A stretch of 26,083 nt of DNA, taken from assembly GCA_027729865.1 (NCBI GenBank), contig JAQCBM010000003.1, positions 1-26,083 on the forward strand, in the 5' to 3' direction. Numbering within the stretch: the first letter of the stretch is position 1; each line of letters starts with the position of its first letter. A program made the translations under genes and the position numbers. Below are positions 8,048 through 16,146 of the stretch, one piece after another. The notes below the pieces were generated by a model that saw only the letters and a list, made by a program, of their open reading frames with translations, was not told where the DNA came from and searched no databases. The DNA is from Actinomycetota bacterium. GTDB lineage: Bacteria > Actinomycetota > Actinomycetes > S36-B12.

Positions 8048-8053
8048 TACCGT
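8048..8053 (+). promoter_or_regulatory. Putative -10 box of a leaderless ftsH promoter
   Basis: TACCGT ends 6 nt before the ftsH GTG at 8060, where a -10 would lie if transcription began at the start codon. No SD-like purine run precedes this GTG. No convincing -35 is seen, which is common in actinobacteria. Confidence 0.4.
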
Positions 8054-8059
8054 AATGCG

Positions 8060-10036
8060 GTGAACGTGAAGCGGTTCTTGCGCGGCCCGATCTTCTGGAT
8101 CGCCATGGCTGTGATCCTCGTGTTGGTCGGCTCGAGCCTGATTTCGGGCATCGGAGCACCCGAGGAAATCGATACCGGGGAGGCCGTTTCACAGATCAGC
8201 AACGGCAATGTGGACACCGCGACGTTGATCGACCGGGATCAGGTCCTGCAACTGACCCTCAAGAACGGCGATGAAGTCCGCTCGCACTACATCAGCGGCC
8301 AGGGCGTGGAGCTTCAAAACCTGCTGCAGCAGCGAACCGATGCGGGTCAACTTCCCGGCGGCTACAACGTTGTGGTCCCCAGCGAGAACCTTCTGGTCAC
8401 CTTGTTCATCTCGCTCATCCCGTTCGCCCTGCTCATCTTGCTGATGGTGTTCATCTTCAGTCAGATGCAAGGCGGCGGCGGCCGACTGATGAACTTCGGC
8501 AAGTCCAAGGCCAAGGCAATCACCAAGGACATGCCGCAGACAACCTTCGAGGACGTCGCAGGGGCCGACGAGGCCGTCGAGGAACTCGTCGAGATCAAGG
8601 ACTTCCTCGCTGATTCCGAGCGCTTCCAGAAGGTGGGCGCCAAGATCCCCAAGGGCGTGCTGCTCTACGGACCTCCCGGAACGGGTAAGACTCTGCTTGC
8701 TCGCGCCGTAGCCGGCGAAGCGGGCGTTCCGTTCTATTCCATCTCCGGTTCGGACTTCGTGGAGATGTTCGTGGGCGTGGGCGCTAGCCGCGTTCGCGAC
8801 CTATTCGAACAGGCAAAGACGAACGCACCCGCCATCATCTTCATCGACGAGATCGATGCTGTCGGACGCCATCGCGGAGCCGGATTAGGCGGAGGGCACG
8901 ACGAGCGCGAGCAGACGCTGAACCAGATGCTGGTGGAGATGGATGGCTTCGATGCCACTGGTGGAGTCATCTTGATTGCCGCCACCAACCGCCCCGACAT
9001 TTTGGACCCGGCGCTGTTACGACCGGGTCGCTTCGATCGTCAGATTGCGGTGGAGCGCCCCGACTTGAACGGCCGCTACGCGATCTTGCAGGTGCACGCC
9101 AAGGGCAAGCCGATCGCTGAGGACGTCGATCTGATGGCTGTTGCGCGGCGCACACCCGGCTTTACTGGCGCTGATCTGGCTAACGTGTTGAACGAAGCAG
9201 CGCTACTCACCGCTCGCACGAACATGACGTTCATCGACGATGCAGCTCTCGATGAAGCGATCGATCGCGTTATCGCCGGTCCGCAGAAGCGCACGCGCGT
9301 GATGGATGACCACGAGAAGACAATCACCGCCTACCACGAGGCAGGCCACGCCCTGGTCGCCGCAGCACTTCCCGGCAACGACCCCGTGCACAAGATCACG
9401 ATCATGCCTCGCGGTCGCGCGCTTGGTTACACGATGGTGCTCCCTGATCAGGAGAAGTATTCGACCACTCGTAGCGAGATGCTCAATCAACTCGCCTACA
9501 TGCTCGGTGGTCGCGCAGCTGAAGAGTTGATCTTCCACGATCCGACCACGGGTGCCTCGAACGACATCGAGAAGGCCACGGCAGTTGCCCGTGCGATGGT
9601 CACCCAGTACGGCATGACCGAACGCCTTGGTGCCATTAAGTACGGACAGCAGCAGGGCGAAGTCTTCCTCGGCCGCGATATGGGGCATGCGCGTGATTAC
9701 TCCGAAGAAGTGGCTGCGGCAATCGATGAAGAGGTGCGCACGTTCATCGAGGCGGCCCATCAGGAGGCGTACGACGTTCTGGTGGATAACCGCGAGGTCT
9801 TAGATGCTCTCGTCCTGGCACTACTCGAACGCGAGACCTTGGACAAGGGCGAGATCGAGGAGATCTTTGCCGAATTGAGACTGCGCTCCCCGCGACCGGC
9901 ATGGACCGGCTCGGCTCGCCGCGCCCCCGATACTCGCGGCCCGATTCCCTTCCCAGAGGCGTCCGCGAACGGACACAGCCCGGCATCAGTCTTCGATCCG
10001 GCGGTCCGTGAAATGCGCGAATCGGACGGCGCGTAG
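8060..10036 (+). CDS. ftsH: ATP-dependent zinc metalloprotease FtsH
   Basis: The 658-residue membrane-bound AAA+ protease degrades damaged membrane proteins and selected regulators. The order is: TM1 (about 11-29), an extracytoplasmic loop, TM2 (about 112-133), Walker A GPPGTGKT (204-211), Walker B IIFIDEID (259-266), the second region of homology around [19 protein letters not shown], and the zinc site HEAGH (427-430 region) in the M41 domain. The C-terminal 60 residues are low-complexity and probably disordered. GTG 8060 is used; a second GTG two codons later is possible. The start seems leaderless. folE follows 3 nt after the stop, so ftsH and the folate genes likely share a transcript. 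Confidence 0.95.
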   Translation: MNVKRFLRGPIFWIAMAVILVLVGSSLISGIGAPEEIDTGEAVSQISNGNVDTATLIDRDQVLQLTLKNGDEVRSHYISGQGVELQNLLQQRTDAGQLPGGYNVVVPSENLLVTLFISLIPFALLILLMVFIFSQMQGGGGRLMNFGKSKAKAITKDMPQTTFEDVAGADEAVEELVEIKDFLADSERFQKVGAKIPKGVLLYGPPGTGKTLLARAVAGEAGVPFYSISGSDFVEMFVGVGASRVRDLFEQAKTNAPAIIFIDEIDAVGRHRGAGLGGGHDEREQTLNQMLVEMDGFDATGGVILIAATNRPDILDPALLRPGRFDRQIAVERPDLNGRYAILQVHAKGKPIAEDVDLMAVARRTPGFTGADLANVLNEAALLTARTNMTFIDDAALDEAIDRVIAGPQKRTRVMDDHEKTITAYHEAGHALVAAALPGNDPVHKITIMPRGRALGYTMVLPDQEKYSTTRSEMLNQLAYMLGGRAAEELIFHDPTTGASNDIEKATAVARAMVTQYGMTERLGAIKYGQQQGEVFLGRDMGHARDYSEEVAAAIDEEVRTFIEAAHQEAYDVLVDNREVLDALVLALLERETLDKGEIEEIFAELRLRSPRPAWTGSARRAPDTRGPIPFPEASANGHSPASVFDPAVREMRESDGA

Positions 10037-10039
10037 GCG

Positions 10040-10648
10040 ATGGGAATCGATCCGGTGATGTCCGGCATAGCGGGCCCTGCTGGTGAGTACAACGCCGAGG
10101 GCGTTGCGAAAGCGATCCGTGATCTGCTTACTGCAATCGGGGAGAACCCCGATCGCGATGGCCTGAAGAACACCCCCGATCGGGTCGCGCGGAGCTTCGC
10201 CGAGATCTTCGGTGGACTCGGTCAGACAGCCGAAGAGGTCCTCACGACAACCTTCGACATCGGTCACGATGAACTCGTTCTGGTCAAGGACATTGGGCTC
10301 TACAGCACGTGCGAGCACCACCTACTGCCGTTCCACGGAGTTGCCCACGTGGGTTACCTGCCCAACGAATCCGGGCGCATCACCGGCCTGTCGAAGTTGG
10401 CTCGCTTGGTCGATGTTTTTGCGCGACGCCCGCAGGTGCAAGAACGTCTCACCACCCAGGTGGCGGATGCACTTATGCGAATCCTCGAACCGCGCGGAGC
10501 AATCGTGGTTATCGAGGCGGAGCACATGTGCATGGCGGTGCGCGGCGTGCGCAAACCAGGCGCCAAGACGGTGACGAGTGCGGTCCGTGGTTCCCTGCTG
10601 CATCCGGCTACGCGCGCTGAGGCAATGTCCCTGATCTTGGGGAAGTAG
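10040..10648 (+). CDS. folE: GTP cyclohydrolase I
   Basis: The 202-residue protein catalyses the first step of tetrahydrofolate synthesis, from GTP to 7,8-dihydroneopterin triphosphate. Zinc ligands are visible in [10 protein letters not shown] (C91, H94) and EHMCMAVRG (C164), and the C-terminal KTVTSAVRG motif is intact. ATG lies 3 nt after the ftsH stop, and its own stop overlaps the folP start by one base. An internal ATG (residue 7) cannot be excluded as the start because no strong SD is present. Confidence 0.95.
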   Translation: MGIDPVMSGIAGPAGEYNAEGVAKAIRDLLTAIGENPDRDGLKNTPDRVARSFAEIFGGLGQTAEEVLTTTFDIGHDELVLVKDIGLYSTCEHHLLPFHGVAHVGYLPNESGRITGLSKLARLVDVFARRPQVQERLTTQVADALMRILEPRGAIVVIEAEHMCMAVRGVRKPGAKTVTSAVRGSLLHPATRAEAMSLILGK

Positions 10649-11502
10649 TGGTGTCCGGGCTACCCATCCCGGGTCTTGGTGCCGGTTCGCCAGTCGTGTG
10701 GGGCGTACTGAACGTGACCCCCGATTCATTTTCCGATGGTGGTCGTTTCGACACCTTGGATCGAGCACTTGAGCAGGCCCGCTTGATGAGCGATCAAGGC
10801 GCGGACGTGATCGACGTCGGAGGTGAGTCCACGCGGCCGGGTGCGCAGCGCATCACCCCGGAGGAGGAGAAGGACCGAGTGCTGCCGGTTATCGAAGCGC
10901 TGAGTGGGCAGGGCATAACCGTGAGCATCGACACCATGCGCGCAGAGGTGGCAAGCGCGGCCGTCGATGCCGGGGCGTCGCTAGTGAACGACGTCAGTGG
11001 AGGGCGTGCCGATGCAGATATGCATGCTGCTGTTGGGCAACTCGGGGTGCCGTACGTGATCATGCATTGGCGCGGACACTCCGATCGAATGAACGAGTTA
11101 GCGATCTACGACGATCCTGTGCGCCAGGTGTGCGAGGAGATCGAAGAGCAGGTTGATTCGGCCGTGCGGGCGGGTATCGAGCGCAATCACATCGTCATCG
11201 ATCCGGGAATCGGCTTCGCCAAAGACGCTGGTCATAACTGGGCTGTATTGCGTGCGATTAAGTCGGTTAACAGCCTTGGCCTGCCAGTCCTCGTGGGTGC
11301 TTCACGCAAACGATTCCTCGGGTCGCTATTGGCTGACGTTGACGGTCAGCCTCGAGATTCTGATGGACGCGATGTCGCAACCGCCGTTCTCAGCGGACTT
11401 CTCGCAGACTCGGTATGGGGCTTGCGTGTTCACGATGTTGGCTCAACAGTCGATGCATTGAAGGTTGCTCGAGCGATGAATGAATCAGGAGAAGTGAAGT
11501 GA
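10648..11502 (+). CDS. folP: Dihydropteroate synthase
   Basis: The 284-residue TIM-barrel enzyme joins p-aminobenzoate to the pterin pyrophosphate and is the target of sulfonamides. Signatures are NVTPDSFSDGG (22-32), DVGGESTRPGA, the MHWRG segment, DPGIGFAK and the phosphate-binding SRKRFLG. GTG 10648 shares its first base with the folE stop; a second GTG follows immediately and could be used instead. It overlaps folB by 4 bp. Confidence 0.95.
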   Translation: MVSGLPIPGLGAGSPVVWGVLNVTPDSFSDGGRFDTLDRALEQARLMSDQGADVIDVGGESTRPGAQRITPEEEKDRVLPVIEALSGQGITVSIDTMRAEVASAAVDAGASLVNDVSGGRADADMHAAVGQLGVPYVIMHWRGHSDRMNELAIYDDPVRQVCEEIEEQVDSAVRAGIERNHIVIDPGIGFAKDAGHNWAVLRAIKSVNSLGLPVLVGASRKRFLGSLLADVDGQPRDSDGRDVATAVLSGLLADSVWGLRVHDVGSTVDALKVARAMNESGEVK

Positions 11503-11855
11503 CCGATCGCATTGAGATAGTGGGCGTGCGCGGATTCGGCTACCACGGCGTCTTGGAGTCTGAGCGCCGCGACGGGCAGGAATTCAGCGTCGACATCGTG
11601 TTGGGTGTCCCTCTCACTGATCTTGATGACGACCTTGACCGCACCATCGACTACTCAGTAGTTGCTGAGCGTGCGCACGCGGTGATCGTCGGAGAGCCCT
11701 ATCAGTTGATCGAGACCGTCGCCCAGCGGATCGTTGAGGCGTGCGCAGATATCGGACTGCTTCAGTTCATTGAGGTTGCTGTTCACAAACCATCCGCCCC
11801 CATCTCAGTTCCGTTTGATGATGTGGTGGTTCGCGTCCGTCGAGATTTCGGCTAG
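11499..11855 (+). CDS. folB: Dihydroneopterin aldolase
   Basis: The 118-residue protein cleaves dihydroneopterin to 6-hydroxymethyl-dihydropterin and glycolaldehyde. GFGYHGVLESERRDGQEF (12-29) carries the conserved glutamate, and AVHKPSAPI (94-102) carries the catalytic lysine K97. The start overlaps the folP stop by 4 bp (GTGA), with AGGAG upstream inside folP. folK follows after 3 nt. Confidence 0.94.
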   Translation: MTDRIEIVGVRGFGYHGVLESERRDGQEFSVDIVLGVPLTDLDDDLDRTIDYSVVAERAHAVIVGEPYQLIETVAQRIVEACADIGLLQFIEVAVHKPSAPISVPFDDVVVRVRRDFG

Positions 11856-11858
11856 ATC

Positions 11859-12341
11859 GTGCGGTACGTGATTGCCGTGGGCGCGAATCTGGGTGAGGCC
11901 GCGTTGGTGGTGGGTCACGCGCTGGACACCCTTGCCGAGCGCTTGAACGGTGATCTCGTCGCGCGTTCGTCCTTGTATCGCACGGCCCCAGTCGGTGGCC
12001 CCGAGCAACCTGACTTCATCAACGCCGTAGCCATCGTCGACAGCAATCTCGAGCCGCCTGAGATTCTCGCTCACCTGCAAGCAATGGAAAGCGAATCCGG
12101 ACGGGTTCGTGATGTTCGCTGGGGCCCGCGAACCTTGGACCTTGATGTGATCGTTGCGGGTGACGTGGTGAGCGATGATCCGGAACTGACGATTCCTCAT
12201 CCGCGCGCGCACGAGCGCGCCTTCGTGCTCATGCCGTGGCTGGAAATTGATCCGCTGGCCAAGCTGCCTGGAATCGGTGAGATTCGCACAATCGTTGATG
12301 CAGGTTTCATTGACCAAGACATTGCGGTGGTGGAGTCATGA
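11859..12341 (+). CDS. folK: 2-amino-4-hydroxy-6-hydroxymethyldihydropteridine pyrophosphokinase
   Basis: The 160-residue protein pyrophosphorylates 6-hydroxymethyl-dihydropterin, the step before FolP. Visible motifs are AVGANLGE (6-13), SSLYRTAPVGGPEQPDFINAV and the diagnostic RWGPRTLDLDVI (87-98), followed by IPHPRAHERAFVLMPW. GTG 11859 lies 3 nt after folB. The stop overlaps the DUF3180 start by 4 bp. Confidence 0.95.
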   Translation: MRYVIAVGANLGEAALVVGHALDTLAERLNGDLVARSSLYRTAPVGGPEQPDFINAVAIVDSNLEPPEILAHLQAMESESGRVRDVRWGPRTLDLDVIVAGDVVSDDPELTIPHPRAHERAFVLMPWLEIDPLAKLPGIGEIRTIVDAGFIDQDIAVVES

Positions 12342-12820
12342 AGCCAACCAGCGCTGCGCTCATCGCGATCCTGGTCATCGTCGGTGCGACGGTGGGCTGG
12401 GCACTATCGGTGGTTATCGATGGCTGGACCGGTCGATCCCTGCCGGTCCCGGTCTTGGCGGGCTCGGCGCTGTGGTTGCTGGGAATCGCATTGATCGTGT
12501 GGGGCTGGGTTATTCGTCCGCGCCTGCAGGCGAATGTGGATCCCAGTTCACAGCCGGGTGTGAATCCGCTGCCGGTTCTCGTCGCCGCGAGAGTTGCGGC
12601 GATCGCCATGGCCGCAACGCGCATGGGCGCGTTGGTTGCTGGCCTGTACGCCGGAATCACCGTGGCCACGGTCGCCTCGGGAGTATCGACTCCGGCTGCC
12701 CAACAGACCCTGTGGTCGGCGCTGTTGGCTGCCAGCGGTGCCGCCGTGGTCGCCGGAGCAGGTTTCCGTCTGGAACGCTGGTGTTTACTGCCACATGGCA
12801 ACGACGACGAGAGCCGGTGA
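12338..12820 (+). CDS. DUF3180 family membrane protein
   Basis: The 160-residue protein has four predicted membrane segments (about 6-27, 38-59, 94-114 and 124-143) and ends with the ERWCLLP-type tail that marks the actinobacterial DUF3180 family. Its function is unknown. It nearly always follows folK in actinobacteria, as here, where ATGA overlaps the folK stop. The position suggests co-expression with folate synthesis but not necessarily a related role. Confidence 0.8.
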   Translation: MKPTSAALIAILVIVGATVGWALSVVIDGWTGRSLPVPVLAGSALWLLGIALIVWGWVIRPRLQANVDPSSQPGVNPLPVLVAARVAAIAMAATRMGALVAGLYAGITVATVASGVSTPAAQQTLWSALLAASGAAVVAGAGFRLERWCLLPHGNDDESR

Positions 12821-12822
12821 CC

Positions 12823-12828
12823 TAAGGT
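12823..12828 (+). promoter_or_regulatory. Putative -10 box before the 96-residue gene
   Basis: TAAGGT lies two bases after the DUF3180 stop and 8 nt before ATG 12837. There is no SD in the 8-nt spacer. The geometry matches the other putative leaderless starts in this window. Confidence 0.3.
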
Positions 12829-12836
12829 CTGTGTCT

Positions 12837-13127
12837 ATGAGCCAGACGCCAGCCCTGGAAGATCTACCGTTCGACGAATTGCGCCATCGCGCTTTCCATA
12901 TCGCCGAGCACCGCGTGGATATCGGGTTCTTCACCGATCTGTTCGGTCACATGCCTGGAATGGTCGCAATCGAGGGCGAACAAGGAGATCTCGGAGCAAT
13001 CGGTGGCACGTTCATCGAGACCGTCCGGGCGGTCAAAGAAATGTTTGGCTCGGGCAACCTCGATTCGAATACCGAGGCCCTGCTTCGAGCTCGATTTGCG
13101 ACATACATCCGCGAGCACGAAAAGTAG
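12837..13127 (+). CDS. Small conserved-looking protein of unknown function
   Basis: This 96-residue acidic protein, read from ATG 12837, has a central segment FHIAEHRVDIGFFTDLFGHMPG and ends in LLRARFATYIREHEK. It looks like a small helical cytoplasmic protein with no membrane segment or signal. I do not recognise a named domain; similar short proteins after DUF3180 occur in other actinobacteria as far as I recall. The frame extends upstream to 12594 but that part is antisense-like, Arg/Trp/Pro-rich and overlaps DUF3180, so the ATG is chosen. Its stop is only 5 bp from the convergent nuoD-like stop. Confidence 0.65.
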   Translation: MSQTPALEDLPFDELRHRAFHIAEHRVDIGFFTDLFGHMPGMVAIEGEQGDLGAIGGTFIETVRAVKEMFGSGNLDSNTEALLRARFATYIREHEK

Positions 13128-13132
13128 TCGCG

Positions 13133-14257
13133 CTATCTGTCGGCGTCCCCGGTAACGAAGAAGAACGAACCGACCGCTACGGACAGTAGTTCGATGGGTG
13201 TGCCGACAAGGGCGCGCTGCATCGCTTGCAGATGAGCGAAGCTCGGGGTCCGTGCCTTGAGCCGTACGGGCATCGTGGCGCCGTCGGACACCAATAGCCA
13301 GCCAGCGATCCCCAGCGGATTTTGGGTGCGCACATGAACCAGGCCCTCGGGTGCGCGAAGTGTCTTAGGCAACACAACTGAGAAAGATTCAGCGTCGAGT
13401 CCTGCCAGTTCCTGCACGCAGCGCCGGATGATGTTCGTGCTGAGCGGGATCTGACCAAGAAGTGACAGGTGTCGTGCGAGGGCATCACCGTTCGCACGAA
13501 CAGGTTTCGCCCACTCTTCTTGGATCTGTTCGTAGTTGAGGTATGGGTCATCGCGTCGGATGTCCCAGTCGACTCCACTTCCTTGGCCTACGGCACCTGA
13601 GCACGAAAAATCACGAGCATCCTGCGTTGTCAGGACTGCTAAACCGTGCAGCTCCGTCCGGCTTTCGAAGTGCTGAATCCACTTCCCGGATTCACTGTCG
13701 GCTGCATCGCAGATAGTGAGGATTTCCTGAAATGCGACGTGGGGAATTGGGTGCTCCAAACCACCGATGCGATTGATCATCGGGTGCACGCGGCCGCCGG
13801 TTGCCACTTCCTGCCAACTTGCCCACCGCTCCCGGAGTGCCAGGGCATCGGGTGCTCCTCCGGCAGCTGCGAACAGCGCAATGGCGCCGATCCGTCCGGC
13901 TTCGGCCAAGAGCATCCGCGACCACGTTGCGCGTTCCGGGGGAGTGATACCGGTGGCGTGCTCCACTGCAAGAGCGACACCGATCTCGGAGGAAACGGCC
14001 GACAGCCAGTCGTGTCGATTAGCGAGCATCATGATCTGGCGGTAGTCCCGCGCTTCGAAGAGTTTCTCGGTGCTGCGATGCATCAGACCGATGCGTGCGG
14101 TGCAGTCGTACACCTTGCCGTCCTCGATGGACAGTTCCAGTTGCAGGCCACCGTGCGCGCTTGGGTGGTAATCCCCGAGATCGAGCGTGAGAGTCTCGAC
14201 CGATTCACTCGGCAGATAACGAGCCATCCCGATCGCGGCGATTACGCGGTCGGTCAC
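13133..14257 (-). CDS. Stand-alone NuoD-like protein (complex I 49-kDa subunit paralogue)
   Basis: The 374-residue protein aligns by eye with NuoD: DYHPSAHGGLQL (29-40), ARIGLMHRSTEKL (54-66), the NRHDWLSA region (80-87), GGRVHPMINRIGG (154-166) and a C-terminal SFFFVTGDADR resembling the family's end. Both histidines of HPSAHG are kept, including the one equivalent to the quinone-contacting His38 of Thermus Nqo4. The partner tyrosine (Thermus Tyr87, in RLDY) is Trp84 here. No CxxC pairs are present, so it is not a NiFe-hydrogenase large subunit. No other nuo gene is nearby. Streptomyces has a comparable nuoD2 of unknown function. GTG 14257 lies 19 nt after the methyltransferase stop; the SD is weak, so the start is somewhat uncertain. 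Confidence 0.8.
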   Translation of the reverse strand: MTDRVIAAIGMARYLPSESVETLTLDLGDYHPSAHGGLQLELSIEDGKVYDCTARIGLMHRSTEKLFEARDYRQIMMLANRHDWLSAVSSEIGVALAVEHATGITPPERATWSRMLLAEAGRIGAIALFAAAGGAPDALALRERWASWQEVATGGRVHPMINRIGGLEHPIPHVAFQEILTICDAADSESGKWIQHFESRTELHGLAVLTTQDARDFSCSGAVGQGSGVDWDIRRDDPYLNYEQIQEEWAKPVRANGDALARHLSLLGQIPLSTNIIRRCVQELAGLDAESFSVVLPKTLRAPEGLVHVRTQNPLGIAGWLLVSDGATMPVRLKARTPSFAHLQAMQRALVGTPIELLSVAVGSFFFVTGDADR

Positions 14258-14276
14258 CAGGTCATCGTTCCATGGC

Positions 14277-15209
14277 TCACTGTGATGCTCCGATCGGTTC
14301 GATCAACCACGTGTAGGAACCCAAGCCAACCGGCCAGGAAGTCAAGGTTGGTTTTCCGACGATCTGGTCCTGGGTGGCCAGGCGAGCGTGCCGACTAGCC
14401 AGGGCATCGAGGGCTACATGCGCGGTGATGTTGACGGAGCCGTCGGGCACCGCGCGTTGCGGGCGACCAGCTGAGAAACCCTTTAACGTTCCGCCGTCCC
14501 AGACTCCGGCTATCCGATCGGCTTGAGTGTGGGTGTAGTCGATGGCCACCGCGCAACCAACCTGAACGCTGCGCACAAGACCGGACCACACTCGTTGACG
14601 GGCGATACCCGCTTCCCGGCGGCCGCCCGGGCGGGTAGCGGGCCACCAGGCCTCCAGCCAGGCGCGGATCTCATCCGGCCTGATCGAGTCGAGCAGTGTC
14701 ACCGCTGCGGAATCACATAGGTGAGGACCGAGTTCCTCGGCGCCGGTGGCTGGATCGACCAGCACGAGGCGCGGGGACGCATCCTCGTCCAACTCGAAGA
14801 CCTCGCATGGGACGTCGTCCAGAAATTCATGGGCGATCACGACACCGGCACTGTCACGCGACGTGCCAATCACGTCGTAGTTGTTCTCACTGATCTGCAT
14901 TTGCCGCCACTGAATGTCATGAGGAAGATCCGCCGGCCTTTCACGGATATCGATTCCGAGGAGTTGAACATCACCATCAACTCGTGTTCGCAATTGCTCA
15001 AGAAGACGCCCTGAACCACTACCCACATCGATCACGAAAAATTCCCGGTCGCGATGAACTTGGTGCTGCTGATTAATCAAACTCGCCAGCGCATTCGCAA
15101 CCTGCCCATCAGCGTGGATCGATGTTGCGAAATGATCTTCGGCCTGATTGTGAGCGAAGAACGTGGTGTTCGCCCGCGACCATGCGTCCGCCCAGGCTAT
15201 GTGCGACAT
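14277..15209 (-). CDS. MidA/NDUFAF7-like (DUF185) SAM-dependent methyltransferase
   Basis: The 310-residue protein has the SAM-binding motif I IDVGSGSGRLLEQL (60-73, GSGSG 63-67) and the HEFLDDVPCEVFEL segment characteristic of the MidA/DUF185 family, then GCAVAIDYTHT and a late GSYTWLIEP. In animals the family member NDUFAF7 dimethylates an arginine of the NuoD homologue NDUFS2. Here the gene sits directly upstream of a NuoD paralogue in what looks like a two-gene unit, so that paralogue is the natural candidate substrate. It is slightly shorter than typical members. ATG 15209 has TACCGT 6 nt upstream and no SD, and it diverges from the DUF2520 gene with a 37-bp gap. Confidence 0.8.
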   Translation of the reverse strand: MSHIAWADAWSRANTTFFAHNQAEDHFATSIHADGQVANALASLINQQHQVHRDREFFVIDVGSGSGRLLEQLRTRVDGDVQLLGIDIRERPADLPHDIQWRQMQISENNYDVIGTSRDSAGVVIAHEFLDDVPCEVFELDEDASPRLVLVDPATGAEELGPHLCDSAAVTLLDSIRPDEIRAWLEAWWPATRPGGRREAGIARQRVWSGLVRSVQVGCAVAIDYTHTQADRIAGVWDGGTLKGFSAGRPQRAVPDGSVNITAHVALDALASRHARLATQDQIVGKPTLTSWPVGLGSYTWLIEPIGASQ

Positions 15210-15215
15210 GCAGGC

Positions 15216-15238
15216 ACGGTAGTCGCACCGCCTAGGCT
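15216..15238. promoter_or_regulatory. Divergent putative leaderless promoters (methyltransferase / DUF2520)
   Basis: The 37-bp gap 15210-15246 holds a TACCGT on the minus strand (15221-15216), 6 nt before the methyltransferase ATG, and TAGGCT on the plus strand (15233-15238), 8 nt before the DUF2520 GTG. Neither gene has a purine-rich SD, and the gap is too short for two promoters with ordinary leaders. Leaderless transcription from both is the simplest reading. Confidence 0.45.
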
Positions 15239-15246
15239 CACGTCTT

Positions 15247-16146
15247 GTGAGTGAGGCAGGGCCATCTCGACTGCGAATCGCGATCGTCGGCTGCGGTCGC
15301 GTGGGCGCCGTGTTGGGAGCGGCATGGCACCGAGCCGGTCACCGGATCACTGGCGTGACCGCACGTTCAGACACTTCACGGTTGCGCGCGGAAGCCCTGC
15401 TGCCGGGCACTGCGGTTCGAGATGAGGCGGACGTCAGCGTCGATGCTGATCTCGTTCTCGTTGCGGTTCCGGACAGGGTGCTCCCTGAGGTTGTTGAACG
15501 GTTGGTATCACTCGGAGCGATTCGGGCCGGGCAGTTCGTGGTCCACCCTGCTGGCCGTTATGGCCTCGAGGTCCTTGACCCAGCGGCGCGCGTCGGTGCC
15601 GTGCCCCTGGCCCTGCACCCGGCGCTGCCCTTGACGGGTACGAGCATGGATCTGGACCGCCTCGCCGGTTCGATCTTCGGAGTGACGGCGCCGGAGGGTA
15701 TGCGGACCGTTGCGGAAGCCCTCGTGGTGGAACTCGGCGCCGAACCAGTGTGGATTCCCGAGCAGGCGCGTAACGGCTATCACGCAGCACTCACCTTCGC
15801 GGCAAATTACGCCATGACCTTGGTGAACGAATCCGTTGATCTGCTCGCCGAAGCGGGGGCAGAGGCGCCGGCGCGGATTCTCGGGCCGCTGGTTCGTGCG
15901 AGTGTGGAAACAGCACTCGAACGCGGAGACAAGGGTCAAACCGGTCCCATCACTCGAGGGGATGGGACAACGGTTGCTTCTCACCTGGAATGGCTCAGCA
16001 GGCAGGCGCCGTTGACTGCTCAGGCGTATCGATCATTAGGCAAACTCACGGTGGATCGGTTGTTGGCTGCCGGGGTTATCGATATCGAGCAGGCATCGAA
16101 TGTGGTGCACGCCCTCGATGGCACGGCTGTGGAGGATCGACTGTGA
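15247..16146 (+). CDS. Rossmann-like DUF2520 dehydrogenase, candidate ketopantoate reductase
   Basis: The 299-residue protein begins with an NAD(P)-binding Rossmann motif (IAIVGCGRVG, 11-20), followed by DLVLVAVPD and VVHPAGRYGLEVL. The second half, from about residue 130 (LALHPALPLTGT), is the helical DUF2520 domain with NGYHAALTFAANYAMTL. Its stop overlaps the panC start by 4 bp, which links it to pantothenate synthesis. PanG, a ketopantoate reductase described in Francisella, is as I recall of this same architecture, so ketopantoate reduction is a reasonable inference but not proven. GTG 15247 seems leaderless. Confidence 0.8.
   Translation: MSEAGPSRLRIAIVGCGRVGAVLGAAWHRAGHRITGVTARSDTSRLRAEALLPGTAVRDEADVSVDADLVLVAVPDRVLPEVVERLVSLGAIRAGQFVVHPAGRYGLEVLDPAARVGAVPLALHPALPLTGTSMDLDRLAGSIFGVTAPEGMRTVAEALVVELGAEPVWIPEQARNGYHAALTFAANYAMTLVNESVDLLAEAGAEAPARILGPLVRASVETALERGDKGQTGPITRGDGTTVASHLEWLSRQAPLTAQAYRSLGKLTVDRLLAAGVIDIEQASNVVHALDGTAVEDRL

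Noticed and set aside
13133..14257. NiFe-hydrogenase large subunit
   Set aside because: The family shares the fold, but neither CxxC metal-binding pair is present. Motifs and C-terminus fit NuoD.
15990..16142. An upstream extension of panC
   Set aside because: It lies wholly inside DUF2520 and shows no PanC similarity. The GTG overlapping the DUF2520 stop is a typical coupled start.
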